A DNA stretch of 64,000 nucleotides from Paralichthys olivaceus (taxonomy: Eukaryota > Chordata > Actinopteri > Pleuronectiformes > Paralichthyidae): contig NC_091116.1 of the NCBI RefSeq assembly GCF_024713975.1, positions 8,028,986 to 8,092,985 of the forward strand. Reading direction: 5' to 3'. The position numbers and the translations under genes were made by a program. Below are positions 11,801 to 25,336 of this stretch, in pieces; position 1 is the first letter of the stretch, and each line of letters opens with the position of its first letter. The notes below the pieces were generated by a model that saw only the letters and a program-made list of their open reading frames with translations, was not told the origin of the DNA and ran no database searches.

Positions 11801-14457
11801 GCAAGCGTAGTAAGCACATTGTCGTTGCATGACTTGATTTTAGGGTCGTGACCTTCATACTGTAGAATTGAGCGTTTAAGCCAAAGATAGCAGCTGCCAC
11901 CTTATTTTAACTTTGACCTCTGAGCTCTTTGACATTTAAAGGCCGTTATTATCCGGATATTGTGTTTTTGGCTGAGCGCTCAACTTGGCATTAACAGGCA
12001 GACGAGTGGCTCTGAGGTTTGTGGACATCTAAACACCTGGAGCGATTGAGGGGAAAGTGGAATTCAAGAAACCGCATTCTTGCAAGAGTTGTTTTCCTGA
12101 GGGATTTCCACTCATGGCAACAAAGGTGCGACGAAAGAAAAAAAAAGGTGGATGGTGGAGACGCTGACATTTCATTTGGACGCCATTGCTGCATAAAAGC
12201 ATTTTACAAACAGGATAGAGGCATTAAAGTTTCCACTGACAGAGAGCCACTGAGGAAATAACTTTTGTTTGGCTCGGGGAGCTCATACCGCACCGCATTC
12301 TGTGCTGCAAAAGAAAAAGAGGGTGATACTTTTGGTTTTGTGGCACATTGCACCATTAACAAAGAATGACAAACTTGGATGTGCTGCAGATTCGGTTCAC
12401 ATGTGTAATAGGAGAAGGGCCTGCCTGGTATTCCATTGTGCTGAATGTCAGAGGTAACTAAATAGCCGTAGACGCCCTCTTTCCTCTTTGCACTTCGAGA
12501 GGCTCTGGAGTAAATAACAGGGATTTTTGTCGTCTGCTGAAGTAGAACCGGAGCTGACTGAAGACTGTGGAGTCAGACCACATTAGGGAGGGGGGGTGCA
12601 CAGGGTTGAAGGGAACCGTTCTCTTTGTGGTCGGGTCCAATTACTCCAACCCCCCACCCCCTGCCCCTCCTCAGTACCAGCAGTGAGCTGACCCGTGTGA
12701 CGGTGACACCCGGTTCCACACATACCAGCACCAGAACAAAACAACAGGCCACATTGAGGAGAGGGGTGGGGGGTCTCTTCTGAGTGTGTACATGGGAACG
12801 TTAAATGATATGCATGGCTGTGTTCACTTGTTGTGCGCTCTGACAGCAGTGAACAAAGCTCCACTGTAAATGTTGACATTTATGTGTTTCTGCAACGGCT
12901 CAAATATTTGGAGAGACGTCGCTTCGCAGGACGTTGTGAAAACTACAATGTTGATGTGTTGACCTTTTCAACCCGGGTTCATGTTTGGTCACTTTCACTT
13001 CGCACATGGTGATTATAGTATTTCATATGACATAATGTTTTTATTTTTCACATTTTGCATTTATATTTTTCGCTGACTGCCACATCGGAAGGAAAATAAA
13101 CTAGTGCATGAATGGATTCAAACCTAACTCAATTGTAAACTCACGATATTGAGATATCGTACCAGAGAAATGGAGAAAAAACAAATAAGCAAAGAAAATG
13201 CAATGTTTACAAATGCTGAGGATCTGGATGTGACTTTCAGATTAGATATATTGTTTCGTATGCTGATCCAAAGACTCAACGTCGATAAAATAATAAACTA
13301 ATCGAAGTGACGTTCATGTCCAAACAAACCTTCAGTGCCAAATCTGCTTAGTTATTGATAGAAAATGTCAAACGATAAGACGATAAGGTCATCATGAGAA
13401 TTATGTAACGATGATGGATGTAAGAAACACTGCTGTACCTATACACAGTTCATTTCCTCCACCTGTGTTTAACACTTGAGCTCTCCTCCCCTCCCTCTGT
13501 ACATTAAAGTGTACATTTCCCAGCCCTCACCCCCATCGCAGCTACACCCTCTATTTGTTTTAAATGCTCCTGATATTTCACACATGCTCTGCTTCGCCAG
13601 GCACATGCTGACAACCTGCGGACAGCTCCATGGATCCATGGATCCTGTCGACATACAAAACTGGCCAGAGAGTTCAGTGTGCTGTGTGACAACACGTGAG
13701 CCTCGTCTGCATCAGTGATTTTGAGCTGCTCTCCCGTTTCCTTTCAGCACTAACCTCAGGCTGGTTCATGTTTCCATGCATTGAAAAGTAAAACAATTAC
13801 CTCAGTTCAACTTGTCATTCTTTATTTTTTGACTTAATTTCCTTTAAAATCGGAAATTTGCCTCATGTGAACCTGCCTGATGTGGTGTCCCCCTGTTCTG
13901 AGGTTAAATATGGTGATCCACAGCGATCAATACTTTTGATCACGTGCTGATTTGTTACTTATATCATTGGATATGTAACAATTTGCTACATTAGTGTAAA
14001 TGTTGTTGACTAATGAACAGTATTATGAAGTTGTTCTAAGTAATATGCTAATAAATAGGCTCAATGCAAATACCGTGGCTTACAGGGAATGATGCTAATA
14101 GAGCAGTGAGAGTGAACTGAAATAGTGAAGTTGCACTTTTCACTCATGTTGATCCTTTATTGATATAAACATATTGACAATAGGAGCTTCAAGTCCATTT
14201 CTCAAGTAAAGTACCTAGTTTCTTTCCACCACTGTAATAATAACCTTATCTTGTCTCATGTAGCTGATAAATCAAACTGGTCAGACATCAAGTAATAACC
14301 CAGCGTCTGTTATTCACCTTTGTGGACAATCACTGTCGGACGTCCCACATCTTTGACAACTTGTCCATCACTGGTAGAAACTCTGGTTTTTGTTGCATTT
14401 GGCATTTGGAATTTTCATCACACAGACCGAGCTAGACTCTCGCTCTGCAAGAGGGGT

Positions 14458-14510
<53 letters not shown>

Positions 14511-15352
14511 TCTGGCTGTTTGTTTAACACTCACCTTGGCTTAGATTGCAAGTGGTCTTGTAACACACACACACATGCTCAGCTCTGATCGTCTCCTGAC
14601 CTTCACATCCAGCTTGCCACCTGTTCCCCTGTTATTTCTGCCAATATTTCTGTAAGTCCTTGCTCTCTCCACTCTTCTCTTTAATTTCCGGCATTCCCCT
14701 CTCTCCCCCATCCTTTCGACCCTGCGCCTGTTTCCTGAATTTCCCCTTTCTCTCCCTCCCTCCCTTTCTCCCTTGTTTTCTTTGCATGTCCAGAGGCCCT
14801 TTGATGAAAACAAAGTTCAGAGGAGAGGAGAAGAAAGGAAACTATACGTAGATAGGGATGTGAGTTATAGGGTCATTTTCATGTGTCGCTATTTCATTCC
14901 TAATGGGAGATTAGCTTGTTTCTCTTTGCTGCTCCGGCGAAAGCTGTGTATACAAGAACAGAGAGAAGCAAAAACTCGTTCTCGTAGGAGAGCTTGTGAG
15001 CAGATGAATGAATAAATAAATGAGACGGAGGTGTAGAGGGCGTCGAGGAGAAAGAGTGTGGGAAACAGAGGGAAAGAGAAACAGAGGAAATATGAAGGAA
15101 AACGTCTCTATATGTTCTCGCTGTCTGATTCAAAACAAACATGGAAAAGTAAAGAGACACAGAGGCGTAGTTTCATTCAGGCAGCTGTTCGGTGTGTGTG
15201 TGTACTTACATATGTTCTGTATGTTCAAGAATGCACCCATTTATTTTCATGTACTTTATTACAGTTGCGTGCATCTGTGTGAACTTGTGTGTGTGAGAAA
15301 GAGAGAGACAGAGAGGGAGAGAGAGACAGAGAGGGAGAGAGAGACAGAGAGG

Positions 15353-15383
<31 letters not shown>

Positions 15384-15536
15384 GTGGTCCCACCCAGTCA
15401 GTCATGTGTGTGAGCACAGAACACAAGGCAGTTTGTTCCAAACCGATCGGCCCAGAAAGGGTAAACACCCTCCCCTGAGCGCTTCACACACATGACCCAG
15501 CAGGCCTGTCATGACGATTCATCCTCTCCACCGGAC

Positions 15537-15571
<35 letters not shown>

Positions 15572-18500
15572 CATGCATGTGTTTACCCTTTATTTGGTTG
15601 TGCACATGCCAGTGTGTGTCGTCATACATTTATGTTTACTTGTCGCACAAGTGCGCCGCATTGCACTGAGTAGTGTGCATGCACGGGCGTGTGTGCCTGG
15701 ATGTGACAGACTGATGAGGCGATTGATCCGTGCACTCAGCAGGGCAGGGCTGCGCTTCCCCAAGGCCTCATCTGCATGGACATGTGTGGGAATCAAAACA
15801 AAGATCAATGGCGTGCACTCCGGCGCCCCGTGAGGCACAGAGAGAGATGGTGGAGGCACAGGAAGGAAGTTAAAAATTAAAGGGGCACTGATCCAATTTT
15901 ACTTGAATCAGTATGGCTAAAGAGAGTGTGACTCGGCCTCTGAAAATTGTTGTGTAATGTCTTTTGTGGACTCGTCTGGGAGGCTTGATCGATGAGAGGC
16001 AGATTGCATTATGGGAGGTGTAGTAAACTGTTTTTGAAGCTTTGGGAGCTTTGGAAGGATGAAGTTTGGATCCTGTTTTGATGAAAACATTATTAGAATT
16101 GTTGGAGGGAAAAGAGGGATAAGGGAGGATGTGCCTCCTTTTATTAAGTGTCATCACAATTTTACACTTCTTCATCACAGATTATCTCAGATTTCGCCGT
16201 TATGAAATCAGCTTCAACTGCAAACCTTCCAACAATTGGCCCTTTGCATTGAAGCAGATGAAGAAGGACTGAAAGAGGCAAAACTCTGCACGGTGGAAAA
16301 TATGGCAACACAAAAAAGGAAAGGATGGAAGATCAGTGAAAGACATTTACTGAGCAGTACCTTTCCACAATGCCTGAAAGGAGACAGTTATGATTTATAT
16401 GGATTATTTGGCATCTTGGGATGGAGGATGTTTGATATCTTTCCCATTTTTGTGTTTCATAATCTGTTTCCTTTGTCCAGGACCTCTGCGGCCACCACTC
16501 CTGCGACACCCTGGGGATGGCGGATGTGGGGACCATCTGCTCTCCGGAGAGAAGCTGCGCCGTCATCGAGGACGACGGGCTTCACGCTGCATTCACTGTC
16601 GCACATGAAATAGGTAGGCATGGATAGACAGACACATAACTACACACAAGCCAGACCAGCCGGGGCATGCACGTTGCACTTTGTCAGCATCTCTCTCTCT
16701 GACTGATTAATATCATGCAAGTGCTGTTTTGCACCTGATGCCTGAGCGCTCTGTTTGTTTTCTTTTCTCATTCTTGCAGCAAGTGCAAACCTGAGGCGAG
16801 TCCTGTTCTCTCATATAAACTCTGCACATTATGTGACTGTAACATTCCTGAAAAACGTCCTCTCTCTGTCTCTCTGCTCCAGGTCACCTGCTCGGCCTGT
16901 CCCACGACGACTCCAAGTTTTGCGAGGAGCGCTTCGGGGTGAACAGCGACAAGCGGCTAATGTCCTCCATCCTGACCTCCATCGACGCTTCCAAGCCCTG
17001 GAGCCGCTGCACCTCAGCTACCATTATCGACTTCTTCGACGACGGCAACGGTGAGCGCAGCAGGAAGTATGGAGTAATAGACGCGCTTGTGGTTTTGCAA
17101 ACATCTGCGATCCTGTTAATAGCGAGAACCTTTTCCAGCGAGTAGAGGTTTTATTTTCTCCCTCCAGAAATTACCTCCATGTGAATTTGACCTCATGATG
17201 GATGTTATCCCGCAGTACATATCAATGACATCTTTTTACAACCAACCAAATATGTAATCTCTAATTTACAATCCCATTAAAATGTTAAAGAGTGCAGATG
17301 TAGTGCAGCCAGAGGCAAATTGAAGCAGGAAATCAAGACGTGTCATACTTTGCGTTTCCGATTCGTGGGGAAGTGTCTTTCATGATGGCCATAAAGCATT
17401 GTTGTTGACGTTCTGCTAAGCCATCACTGGTGGCATAATTCATGTAGCAGCAGCATCGTACAGGCTTGACTGTATTCTGGCTGCTGCAGAAAAGACTAAG
17501 ACAGACATTTTTCCATGCCCTGGAGTGCCAAGAGTGTGCAGGTAGCAGACTCTTTAAGAAAATCCTCCTTCTTCCTCTCTGCCACAGCCGAGTGTCTCCT
17601 CGATTCTCCTCGCCAGCCCCTCCTTGGCTCCGAGGAGCTCCCGGGGCAGAGCTATGACGCCGTCCGCCAGTGCCGCCTGGCCTTTGGCCCAGAGTACACG
17701 GTCTGCCCGGGCATGGATGTGTGCTCTCGGCTGTGGTGTGCAGTGATCCGCCAGGGGCAGATGGTGTGTCTGACCAAGAAGCTGCCGGCTGTGGAGGGGA
17801 CGCCCTGCGGGAAGGGACGCATCTGCCTGCAGGGGAAGTGTGTGGACAAGACCCGCAAGAGACACTACTCGGTAAGAGGGAGCAGAACATGAGGGAGAAG
17901 GTGGCGGAGACAGGAAGTTTTTATCAAGGGAGACAAATCAAAAATAGATCACTGTTTATATAAAACTGATATTTTACGGGTTGACTGTGGCTCATAACAC
18001 CACCTAGGGTTTAAAGCATCTCGGTAGAATGCAGAATCATCTGTTTTCTCTGTAATGACATTAATATAAAGTATATATGGAAAAAATAACACCCTCTGGT
18101 GTGTGCTGCTACTGGAGTCGTTGTTCATAGCTAGACAGCCGATGTCACACAGCTCCTAGCACTGTGTTCTTTTTCAATATCCAGGAAAAGAACTTGAGAC
18201 ACAACTTAGGGATAAAATTACACTTAAATACACAGTACACAGCCACTAAGAGAGAAACAGATGGAAGCAAAGACATTATTGGTTCCTCATTGTGTGGTCT
18301 CCTTTATTTATGCCACTGCTGATCTGCGCTATTTGTTCTCTTGGCCTCACTCACGCAGATCTAAATTGAATTTGGCCTTAATGACTTAAAGCACCAAATC
18401 TGCTCTTGGCAAGTTGTTGACACTGTGTGTGTGTGTGTTACAGAGAGAAAAGAGAGTGAAAGAATATTTTCTTTATATGTATTTGTCACACAAGTTTTGA

Positions 18501-20997
18501 AGAGTCTGGACTCAATCTTTGGCCGGCGACCACACACCCGCAGCTCCGGCCAAGTTCTGACTGGCTTCGTTTTCCGCTGCGCTGTGTGATGACCAGTTTA
18601 CGGCTCAGAGCAACATTAAACCGCCTCCGAATCAGACTGAAACTTTTATATATTTCTTGCAGCTTTACTGCAGATTAAACAGCTTTTACTGTGGAAACGA
18701 GATGGATCAGCAGTGGAAATCAATGAAAAGCTTGCTTCCAAAGAAGCTTCAGGATTATAAATTCAACCCAAAATAAGGACTGAGCGTTACCTTGAGGTTT
18801 TCTGCTCTTCAGGGGAAGCATGTGAGCTGTGGCTTTAAACACATTGAAGTTATCATCACATGAGTTTAGCCACGTTCCTTTTCTCTCACGGTGCAGGCCA
18901 CATTTTTCCTTATCACAAATCTCAAACCACGGGGCTTTCTCTGACACGTGGCTTGGGCTGCAACCAATTTATCTTCTAACATGTCTGATAAGCGCTAATT
19001 GTCCCCTATAATCTGTAATTCTCTTCCCTTTCTCTTCTCTTCATCATCTACTCTCTGATCTTTCCTCCACTGTCATCCCTCCCTCCTGACCCGCATCTCC
19101 TCTTTCATCTTCCCCTCTCCTCTACTTTTCTTTTCACTCCTCCCCTCCTCCTCCTCCCTCTCCCAGGTGTCCAACCATGGCAGCTGGAGTTCCTGGGGTC
19201 CTTGGGGTGGGTGCTCCAGAACGTGCGGGGGCGGGGTGCAGTTCGCCCAGCGTCTGTGCAACAACCCGCCGCCGCGGAACAACGGGCGCTACTGCACCGG
19301 GAAGAGGGCCATCTATCGGTCCTGCAACGTAACGCCGTGTCCAGCATCGAGTGAGTGCAACAGCCTGAGAACACATGCTTGGTTATAATCTTACAACAGG
19401 GTGATAGACACAATATCTCAAGATAAAGTTAATTTATCGCAAAACTTGTTTTCTTTAGATAAGAGTTTCCGTCAGGAGCAGTGCGAGGTGCGTAATGGCC
19501 CCCAGACTGATCCTAAAGGGGTGAAGACCTTTGTCGAGTGGGTGCCTAAATACGCAGGAGTCCTCCCCAAAGATGTCTGCAAGCTGACCTGCAGAGCGAA
19601 AGGAACAGGATACTACGTGGTGTTTGCCCAGAGGGTGAGTGAGTTACACATGGTGCACTGTATTCCCTGAAGAAACAGAAGAGTGAAGGATGACGGTGAC
19701 ATCGTGACTCTGTGTTCAGGTGGTCGAGGGGACGGAGTGTCGTCCGTACAGCAGCTCGGTGTGTGTGAAGGGGAAGTGTGTGCGGACGGGGTGCGACGGC
19801 ATCATCGGCTCCAAACTGCAGTTCGACAAGTGTGGTATATGTGGGGGGGACAGCACTGGGTGTCTGCGTGTGATGGGCAACTTCACAAAGAAGAGGTGAG
19901 AAGACACATGTTTGCATTATAATAATTAATAATAGTATATAGTAATGGCTCAATGATTCCTAATATGTTTTTATCAAACCAAGAAATTTAATTGAGACCT
20001 GATATTTTACTGTTTAACTGTGAAGTTGGATAAAAAGAAAACACAAATAATTGTCAATAAAATGTGCATATTTTGTGCATTGTTTAAAGTGTTGTATTAA
20101 AACGTTTTTCATGGATATGTCTATGAAAGGCTCATATCAGCTGATAATAATGACCAACAGATAAATCCATCAATATTCTTGATCTGTTCATTTCAGTCTA
20201 ACGCTAATTTAAGGTTGTTGCATTTTAAGAAGGAGGTAAAACCTGTTTATTTGGCTGCTGCAAAGCCTATCGGCAGAGATAGAACTGTGTTGTGCACCGA
20301 TCTGATCTCTCCTCTCTGTCCGAACAGTAAGGGCTACACTGATGTGCTGAAGATCCCCGCGGGCTCCACCCACATAAAGGTTCGTCAACACAAGGCCAAG
20401 GACCAGACCCGCTACACCGCCTACCTGGCCCTCCGACGGCCCAACGGCGAGTACCTCCTGAACGGCAAGTTCATGATCTCCACCTCCGAGACGATCATCC
20501 CGCTCAACGGTTCTGTGCTCAACTACAGTGGGTGGAGCCAAAGGGACGAATGGCTTCACAGCATGGGCCCCGGGGCTCTCTTAGAACCCTTGGTGGTGCA
20601 GATTCTAGCGACGGATGCCAAAAAGCCCCTGGATGTTCGTTACAGCTTCTTCATGCCGCGCCGGACAGCCCCACAGCAGCCGTCAGCTCCGCTCATCCCC
20701 ATTCCAAAGGCAACCACCTTGCAGAGCACTACGACAGTCTCAACCACGACGAGAACCACCACCAGTACTACATCCTCTGCACTGGACCCAGGGCCAACTA
20801 CAGCTCCAGGTCCCTCAACCCCAACCCCAGGGCCCCAGTGGGTAACAGGTCCCTGGATGACCTGCTCCAGGACGTGTGACACTGGCTGGCAGAGCCGGAC
20901 AGTGCAGTGCAAGGACCAGGATGGGAAACTGTCCAAAGGATGCATTCTGGGTGTTCGCCCCTCCGCCTTTAAACACTGTCTGGTGAAGAAATGTTGA
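8857..20997 (+). CDS. adamts5: ADAMTS5 (aggrecanase-2), secreted metalloproteinase, complete
   Basis: Eight exons: 8857-9948, 16481-16613, 16883-17050, 17588-17871, 19167-19350, 19459-19634, 19720-19895 and 20328-20997, giving 960 aa (human about 930). Order: signal peptide; prodomain; Arg-rich segment ending in furin site RSKR (254-257); catalytic domain with zinc motif [11 protein letters not shown] (H406, E407, H410, H416); disintegrin-like region; TSP1 repeat beginning near 564 ([14 protein letters not shown]); Cys-rich region; spacer; and one C-terminal TSP1 from W909 to KKC. The wording [23 protein letters not shown] and the single C-terminal TSP1 are ADAMTS5-specific. The family cleaves aggrecan, versican and other lecticans in extracellular matrix. 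The Ser/Thr/Pro-rich linker (about 849-907) is longer than I recall for human. The start has two tandem ATGs (8857 and 8860) in a fair context; I chose the first. Antisense open frames over exon 1 are GC-rich shadows. Confidence 0.97.
14195..14245 (-). repeat. Dispersed repeat fragment (teleost MITE-like, reversed)
   Basis: On the minus strand the segment reads as CAGTGGTGGAAAG followed by AGGTACTTTACTTGAG. That is the characteristic start of a repeat whose internal part (ACTTTTACTCAAGTAGAT, TCTACTCCACT, AGTTACTAGTTACTTTA) is seen at about 62200-62330. The inner boundary is not resolved. Confidence 0.5.
14463..14508. repeat. (TG)n microsatellite in adamts5 intron 1
   Basis: Uninterrupted TG run of 23 units. 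Confidence 0.97.
15297..15383. repeat. 18-bp GA-rich minisatellite
   Basis: The unit GAGAGAGACAGAGAGGGA repeats almost perfectly from 15301 for about four copies and then decays into simple GA. It lies in adamts5 intron 1. Confidence 0.9.
15540..15570. repeat. (GT)n microsatellite in adamts5 intron 1
   Basis: GT run of about 15 units. Confidence 0.97.
17051..17587. other. adamts5: adamts5 intron 3
   Basis: A 537-bp intron splitting the codon for residue 465, between the end of the catalytic domain and the disintegrin-like region. No feature recognised inside. The equivalent position in the adamts1 gene of this window has no intron. Confidence 0.85.
17872..19166. other. adamts5: adamts5 intron 4
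   Basis: A 1.3-kb intron with a short GT run near 18425-18440 and a long C/T-rich tract before the acceptor at 19165-19166. Nothing else recognised. Confidence 0.8.
19896..20327. other. adamts5: adamts5 intron 7
   Basis: A 432-bp AT-rich intron between the exon ending in the Cys-rich region and the last exon (spacer and C-terminal TSP1). No element recognised. Confidence 0.85.
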
Positions 20998-23384
20998 GGA
21001 GGCCAGAGAGGGGGAAAAGATTTTCATGAGATGAGAAAAAATGTGTTGGAAGATGTTTTAATCTGTACTTCTGATAAAGGTCTCAAGTGCTGGATGTAGG
21101 ACCAATGAATGGACCAATGAATTTAAGACATGGAACCTTAGACTGGACTGTGAATGTTTACGCTTGGACCCGTCTGACTCCCACTCTAAGACATATTGGC
21201 ATGGATGTACCAGACTATATGCCAGAGGAATGTCCTGGAGTCTACACAGAGGGAACCAGAGGACAGTTTCCGTATGAGAGAGACAAGTGTCGCCCTGGCA
21301 TAGCTAAGAAATTGAGTTGCATGTCATTTCCACATAGACAACAACTGATTGTCTTTACGTCGGCCTCCTGGAGGCTCAGTGTGCGTTGCCCTGTAACAGC
21401 ATGCATGTTGTGTGTCTTTTGTTATGTTCTTCCATGTGTTCTTATCACTGTGGGTATTTGAAAGTCGTACCCCTTTATCTTATGGCGTGAGTGCGTCTGA
21501 GACAAGAGCCCTGCAGGCTGTAGACCCTGCCCTGTTCCACGACTGCTATACGACATATAAGCACCGTGGACTGTGGTGTTTTTGGTCAATTTACTGACTC
21601 AGAACAATTAAAAAGTTTGTTTCCAGGAAGTATGTTGAAAATATGAAATCACTGGGTGGGAGGCAATCTTTGTAGCAACCTCCGTAGCAAACGTAAGGAA
21701 CAAAAACATAAATTAAGATCTACTTATGGCCAAGGAGTATATTTGAGCATGACGACAGTGAGTAACACTTTGATCTCCTTAGCTTCCCTACCAATATTCT
21801 TCCTGTAAATATTTCTAAGACCTACTCTGTGACTGAAATTTCCAACACACAGGAAATGGAGATATGTCCTGGTCCTGGATCAGGAGTAACCGACATGCCC
21901 TGGCTGTTTTCATGACCAAAACATAGGGTTAACCCATGAGTGGGGGAGGACGGTGGCCTTTACAGGACAAACATAACAACAGTGAAATCGACGGAGGGGC
22001 AACGTAACCATGACACTCCCTAACATTTAAAGAGGCTGATGATAAATCAGATTGGGGGCAATGTTTGATGTGTGTGTGCGTGTGCGTGTGTGTGTGTGTG
22101 TGTGGCGTCTCAGAGCTTCTTCACTCTCAGTTCCACTTGTATCAATTATTATGCTGGTGCTGGGAGGTTTATTGTCCCCATGTGTTTTTTGTTTGTTTTT
22201 GTTTTTTGTGACAGTCAATATCTGTTAGTTAGTTTGTTTATCTGTTTAGGAAAATATGCTAATATGACAATGTGTGCCCTGGATACTCGCAACGACAGCA
22301 AGAGAGACACAAAGGCGGCCATCACTGTCCTCCTGCAATTCAACTCTTTTTCTTTTTATCGTTCATTCTCTATTTTATTCAGACATCCTGTATTTGCTAA
22401 TTATCACTTTAACTTGTCTTCAACCCTGATGGGTGGAGTTTGCCATAATAAGACAATTCATATTGCGCCACTCAGTGCATCAATGATACTCGGACATCTC
22501 GCTGAGGATGTTAAAGGCTTAAAGTTTTGAGATATCTTTACAGCAGCTTCTTGAAAATAGATGACTAGAAAATAAATAGTTGCTGCTCACAGCTTTGAGA
22601 ACTGACCAACATTGTCCTCCGGACATTTTAATAAGAGGATTGGCAGGAAAGGTTCCGGACAATGTCCAGAGCGACTTTCTCAGACATCTTCGTTCTCACG
22701 TAGAGTTTCTCTGGAAAGTTTCGCACTAAAAACTAAAAGCATGAAAACAATTTGCCTATGTTTTAAGTCTTAATGCTAAGCTAAGATAACTTGGCTGCCA
22801 TCTCTAGACTACTAATGAAAATAGTGTATCCCTGTTTGACAAGGAAGAACTTAGATAACACAGATCTACTGTTTAAGACAATACATAGAATATCATTGAA
22901 ATTTGCATTAAAGTTAGAGTAAAATAAAAACTTGGTCAATGTTCTCAGTTCTCAGCTTTACAAGTTAATGTTGCTTCTGTACCTAATGGACGTAATTGTG
23001 ATTGTGTTCAATCTTCTGGCACCGGTCGTGTGGCAAACTTCACCCGTCTGCCTCCTGTGCAGCACAAACCAACAAACCACTCGTACAATCCTCTCTCCTC
23101 CTGCCTCACACGTTCACATTTATTTACACAATGTAGACATTTTTTTACATGACTAGATCTTTCATATATGTGTTAGTTATCGACCATATTTACACAGAGT
23201 TTCACACATTCAGACACACACATTGAAACAGTCCATCAGGTACAACCATTCTGAGTATTTCAAACACACACACACACATTCACACAACCTACTTTGACTC
23301 TTCCAGTGGGGAAACCCCTCTCGCTGAACGACAGAAACACAGCACTGAACTTGTAATTTATTGTTTGTACAACTGGTATGTGTG

Positions 23385-23390
23385 AATAAA
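23385..23390 (+). terminator. adamts5: Candidate poly(A) signal of adamts5 (AATAAA)
   Basis: AATAAA lies 2.4 kb after the adamts5 stop. A long 3' UTR would fit the family, but other AATAAA hexamers occur nearby (for example close to 22570 and 23609), so the true site is uncertain. Confidence 0.35.
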
Positions 23391-24084
23391 AAAAGAACAA
23401 TGAGATGAGTTTTATTTATTATACTAATTTTGTATCAAATTACTATTTAACTTAGGAATTTGACTGTGCAGAATCATTCCTTTGTAAGAATATAGTGTTT
23501 CTTTTTTCTAGTCATCCACATGAATATATGTACATAAAATCTATATATTTAAATACTCTTGTCTCTGTGTCGTTTGTGTTTGTCGTTGCACTAAAACATT
23601 ATTATTTCGCAGGAAGTAAATAAACCTGCCTGTAATGCATCGGGAGAAAAGTGGCAGACTTATTTAATAAAATAAACGTTTAAATTAAATATGCATCACA
23701 CTGCAGTGTTGAAAATCACAGGGAAAGGTGTTACTGCCTTTATCAGGTTCAATGAAAATAAGACTAATTCTGGCTTACAGCAGATAAAATATCTACACAT
23801 ATTATTTCTCATATCACAGTAACTGCTTTATATATTTTATGTAGTTTCAAATGAAACATATTTTATCATCTGATCATTTGATTGTGGTGTGAAATATTAG
23901 CAGTTGTCAGAGAAATGCCCTGTTTTTCAACTTGGCCACAGAGCATCACCTGCTTATTGTCTCCTGAACTTGACCCAATGACCCCCACACTGCACATTAC
24001 TGTACCAAGAGTGCCCCCTGGCAGCTTGTGGCCTTCTGTCTTGCAGCGCTGCATAATTAACATCTATCTAAATGTTAGGCAAGG

Positions 24085-24098
24085 GCGCCACCTGCCGG
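24085..24098 (-). promoter_or_regulatory. CTCF-like motif between adamts5 and adamts1
   Basis: The minus strand reads CCGGCAGGTGGCGC, which differs from the CTCF core consensus CCASYAGRKGGCRS at one position. A weaker, same-orientation match (CTGCCAGGGGGCAC) lies at 24011-24024. This is motif evidence only. Confidence 0.4.
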
Positions 24099-25061
24099 TT
24101 TAAAGTATGTAATGTCCCATAAAGTCAGGAAAATGTATCTGCAGAGCACGTCTGCTGTCTGCTGGAATATGAAGGAATTACAACTACACTTTTTTGATCT
24201 GTTGCTCTTAAGGGGGACTTCTATGATCTGAGACTGATGTTTGTCAGGGAGGCTAAAAGTACGCACAGCAGGATCCATTCAATACGTCAAAAAATCTAAT
24301 CAATAACACAATAATTTTGATTATCTTAATTGGCGGTATCTAAATACATGATATTCTCCATTGTTGTATCATTATTTATATAGATTTGGAGCTTTGCTGT
24401 GCGTAAATATGTCCAAACGATCTCTGCGTAAAAGCGTTTTTTTCGTTGCTGTGAGTGGACTTTCTCTTATTTGTGATCTGTCCACAGTTGATGATGGGAT
24501 CTCTGCGTTGCCAGTTATTTCTAACGAAACTCCGGCGTAAACTCTTCCTGCCTGTTGGAGAGGAGGAAGGGTCCGGGCGGGCGGGTGCAGCAGCGGGAGG
24601 ACAGGGGCTCCTCTTGCATTGGTTTGAGCGCAGAGGCGGCGGGTTGGAGGAGCAGCTCCACCTTAAGACCTCAGCGGCCCCTCTCTGCTCCCTCTCCCAG
24701 GGGACAGAGCCGTGGATCCAGGCCACGCACGGCGCACCATAGCCTCCTTGGCACGGAGGAGGTGCGCACGGCTACGGCCAGAACGATACGGTTACCGTTC
24801 CCGACCTGGTGCCATCACGCTTCTCCTGTTGCACTGACACTACAGACACTGCACCACATCAGCCACTGCTGCCTGTCACCTTCATTTGTGTTGGAACAGG
24901 CTGAAGTTTAATAAACGCACGAAGCTCAGTGACTTAGAAAGCAGAGCTCGGCATCAGTGCCAAAGCTGGAGGTTCGGTTTTTATTTGGGCCACTCACATA
25001 AATTAATTGAATAAAATTATTCACAAATATGATAAATGTAAATGGAATATGTTCAATAATA

Positions 25062-25064
<3 letters not shown>

Positions 25065-25136
<72 letters not shown>
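25065..25136. repeat. (TG)36 microsatellite upstream of adamts1
   Basis: Uninterrupted TG run of 72 bases, about 190 bp upstream of the adamts1 TATA box. Confidence 0.98.
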
Positions 25137-25138
<2 letters not shown>

Positions 25139-25328
25139 CATCTTGTAACAGACAAGTAGAGTTTGAAAAAGAAGAAGTTTCTCTGCCAAAACCTCTGTAT
25201 ACTCACCATGATTGATTATTATTATTATGGCAACGCTCCAGGGCGCTGGTGCGTTTTCATTGCGCACGGGATTTGGCCCCTCTCACATCAAAGGGCCCTC
25301 AGGAAAGGGGTGGTCCCAGGGCAGGGGG

Positions 25329-25336
25329 ATATATAG
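25329..25336 (+). promoter_or_regulatory. adamts1: TATA box of adamts1
   Basis: ATATATAG sits about 400 bp upstream of the ATG at 25734 in an otherwise GC-rich setting, so transcription should start near 25360 and leave a leader of about 370 bases. An ATCAAAG (TCF/LEF-like) element occurs about 40 bp further upstream. A TATA-driven promoter fits an inducible gene such as adamts1. Confidence 0.6.

Larger units (their letters stand above)
9949..16480. other. adamts5: adamts5 intron 1
   Basis: A 6.5-kb first intron, the usual place for regulatory elements. It contains (GT)n at 14463-14508, an 18-bp GA-rich minisatellite at about 15297-15383, (GT)n at 15540-15570, pyrimidine-rich sequence near 10690-10760, and a piece of a dispersed repeat at about 14195-14245. 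No additional gene is supported. Confidence 0.7.

Noticed and set aside
17333..17890. 185-residue antisense open frame over adamts5 exon 4
   Set aside because: It overlaps a certain coding exon on the other strand and shows no independent features.
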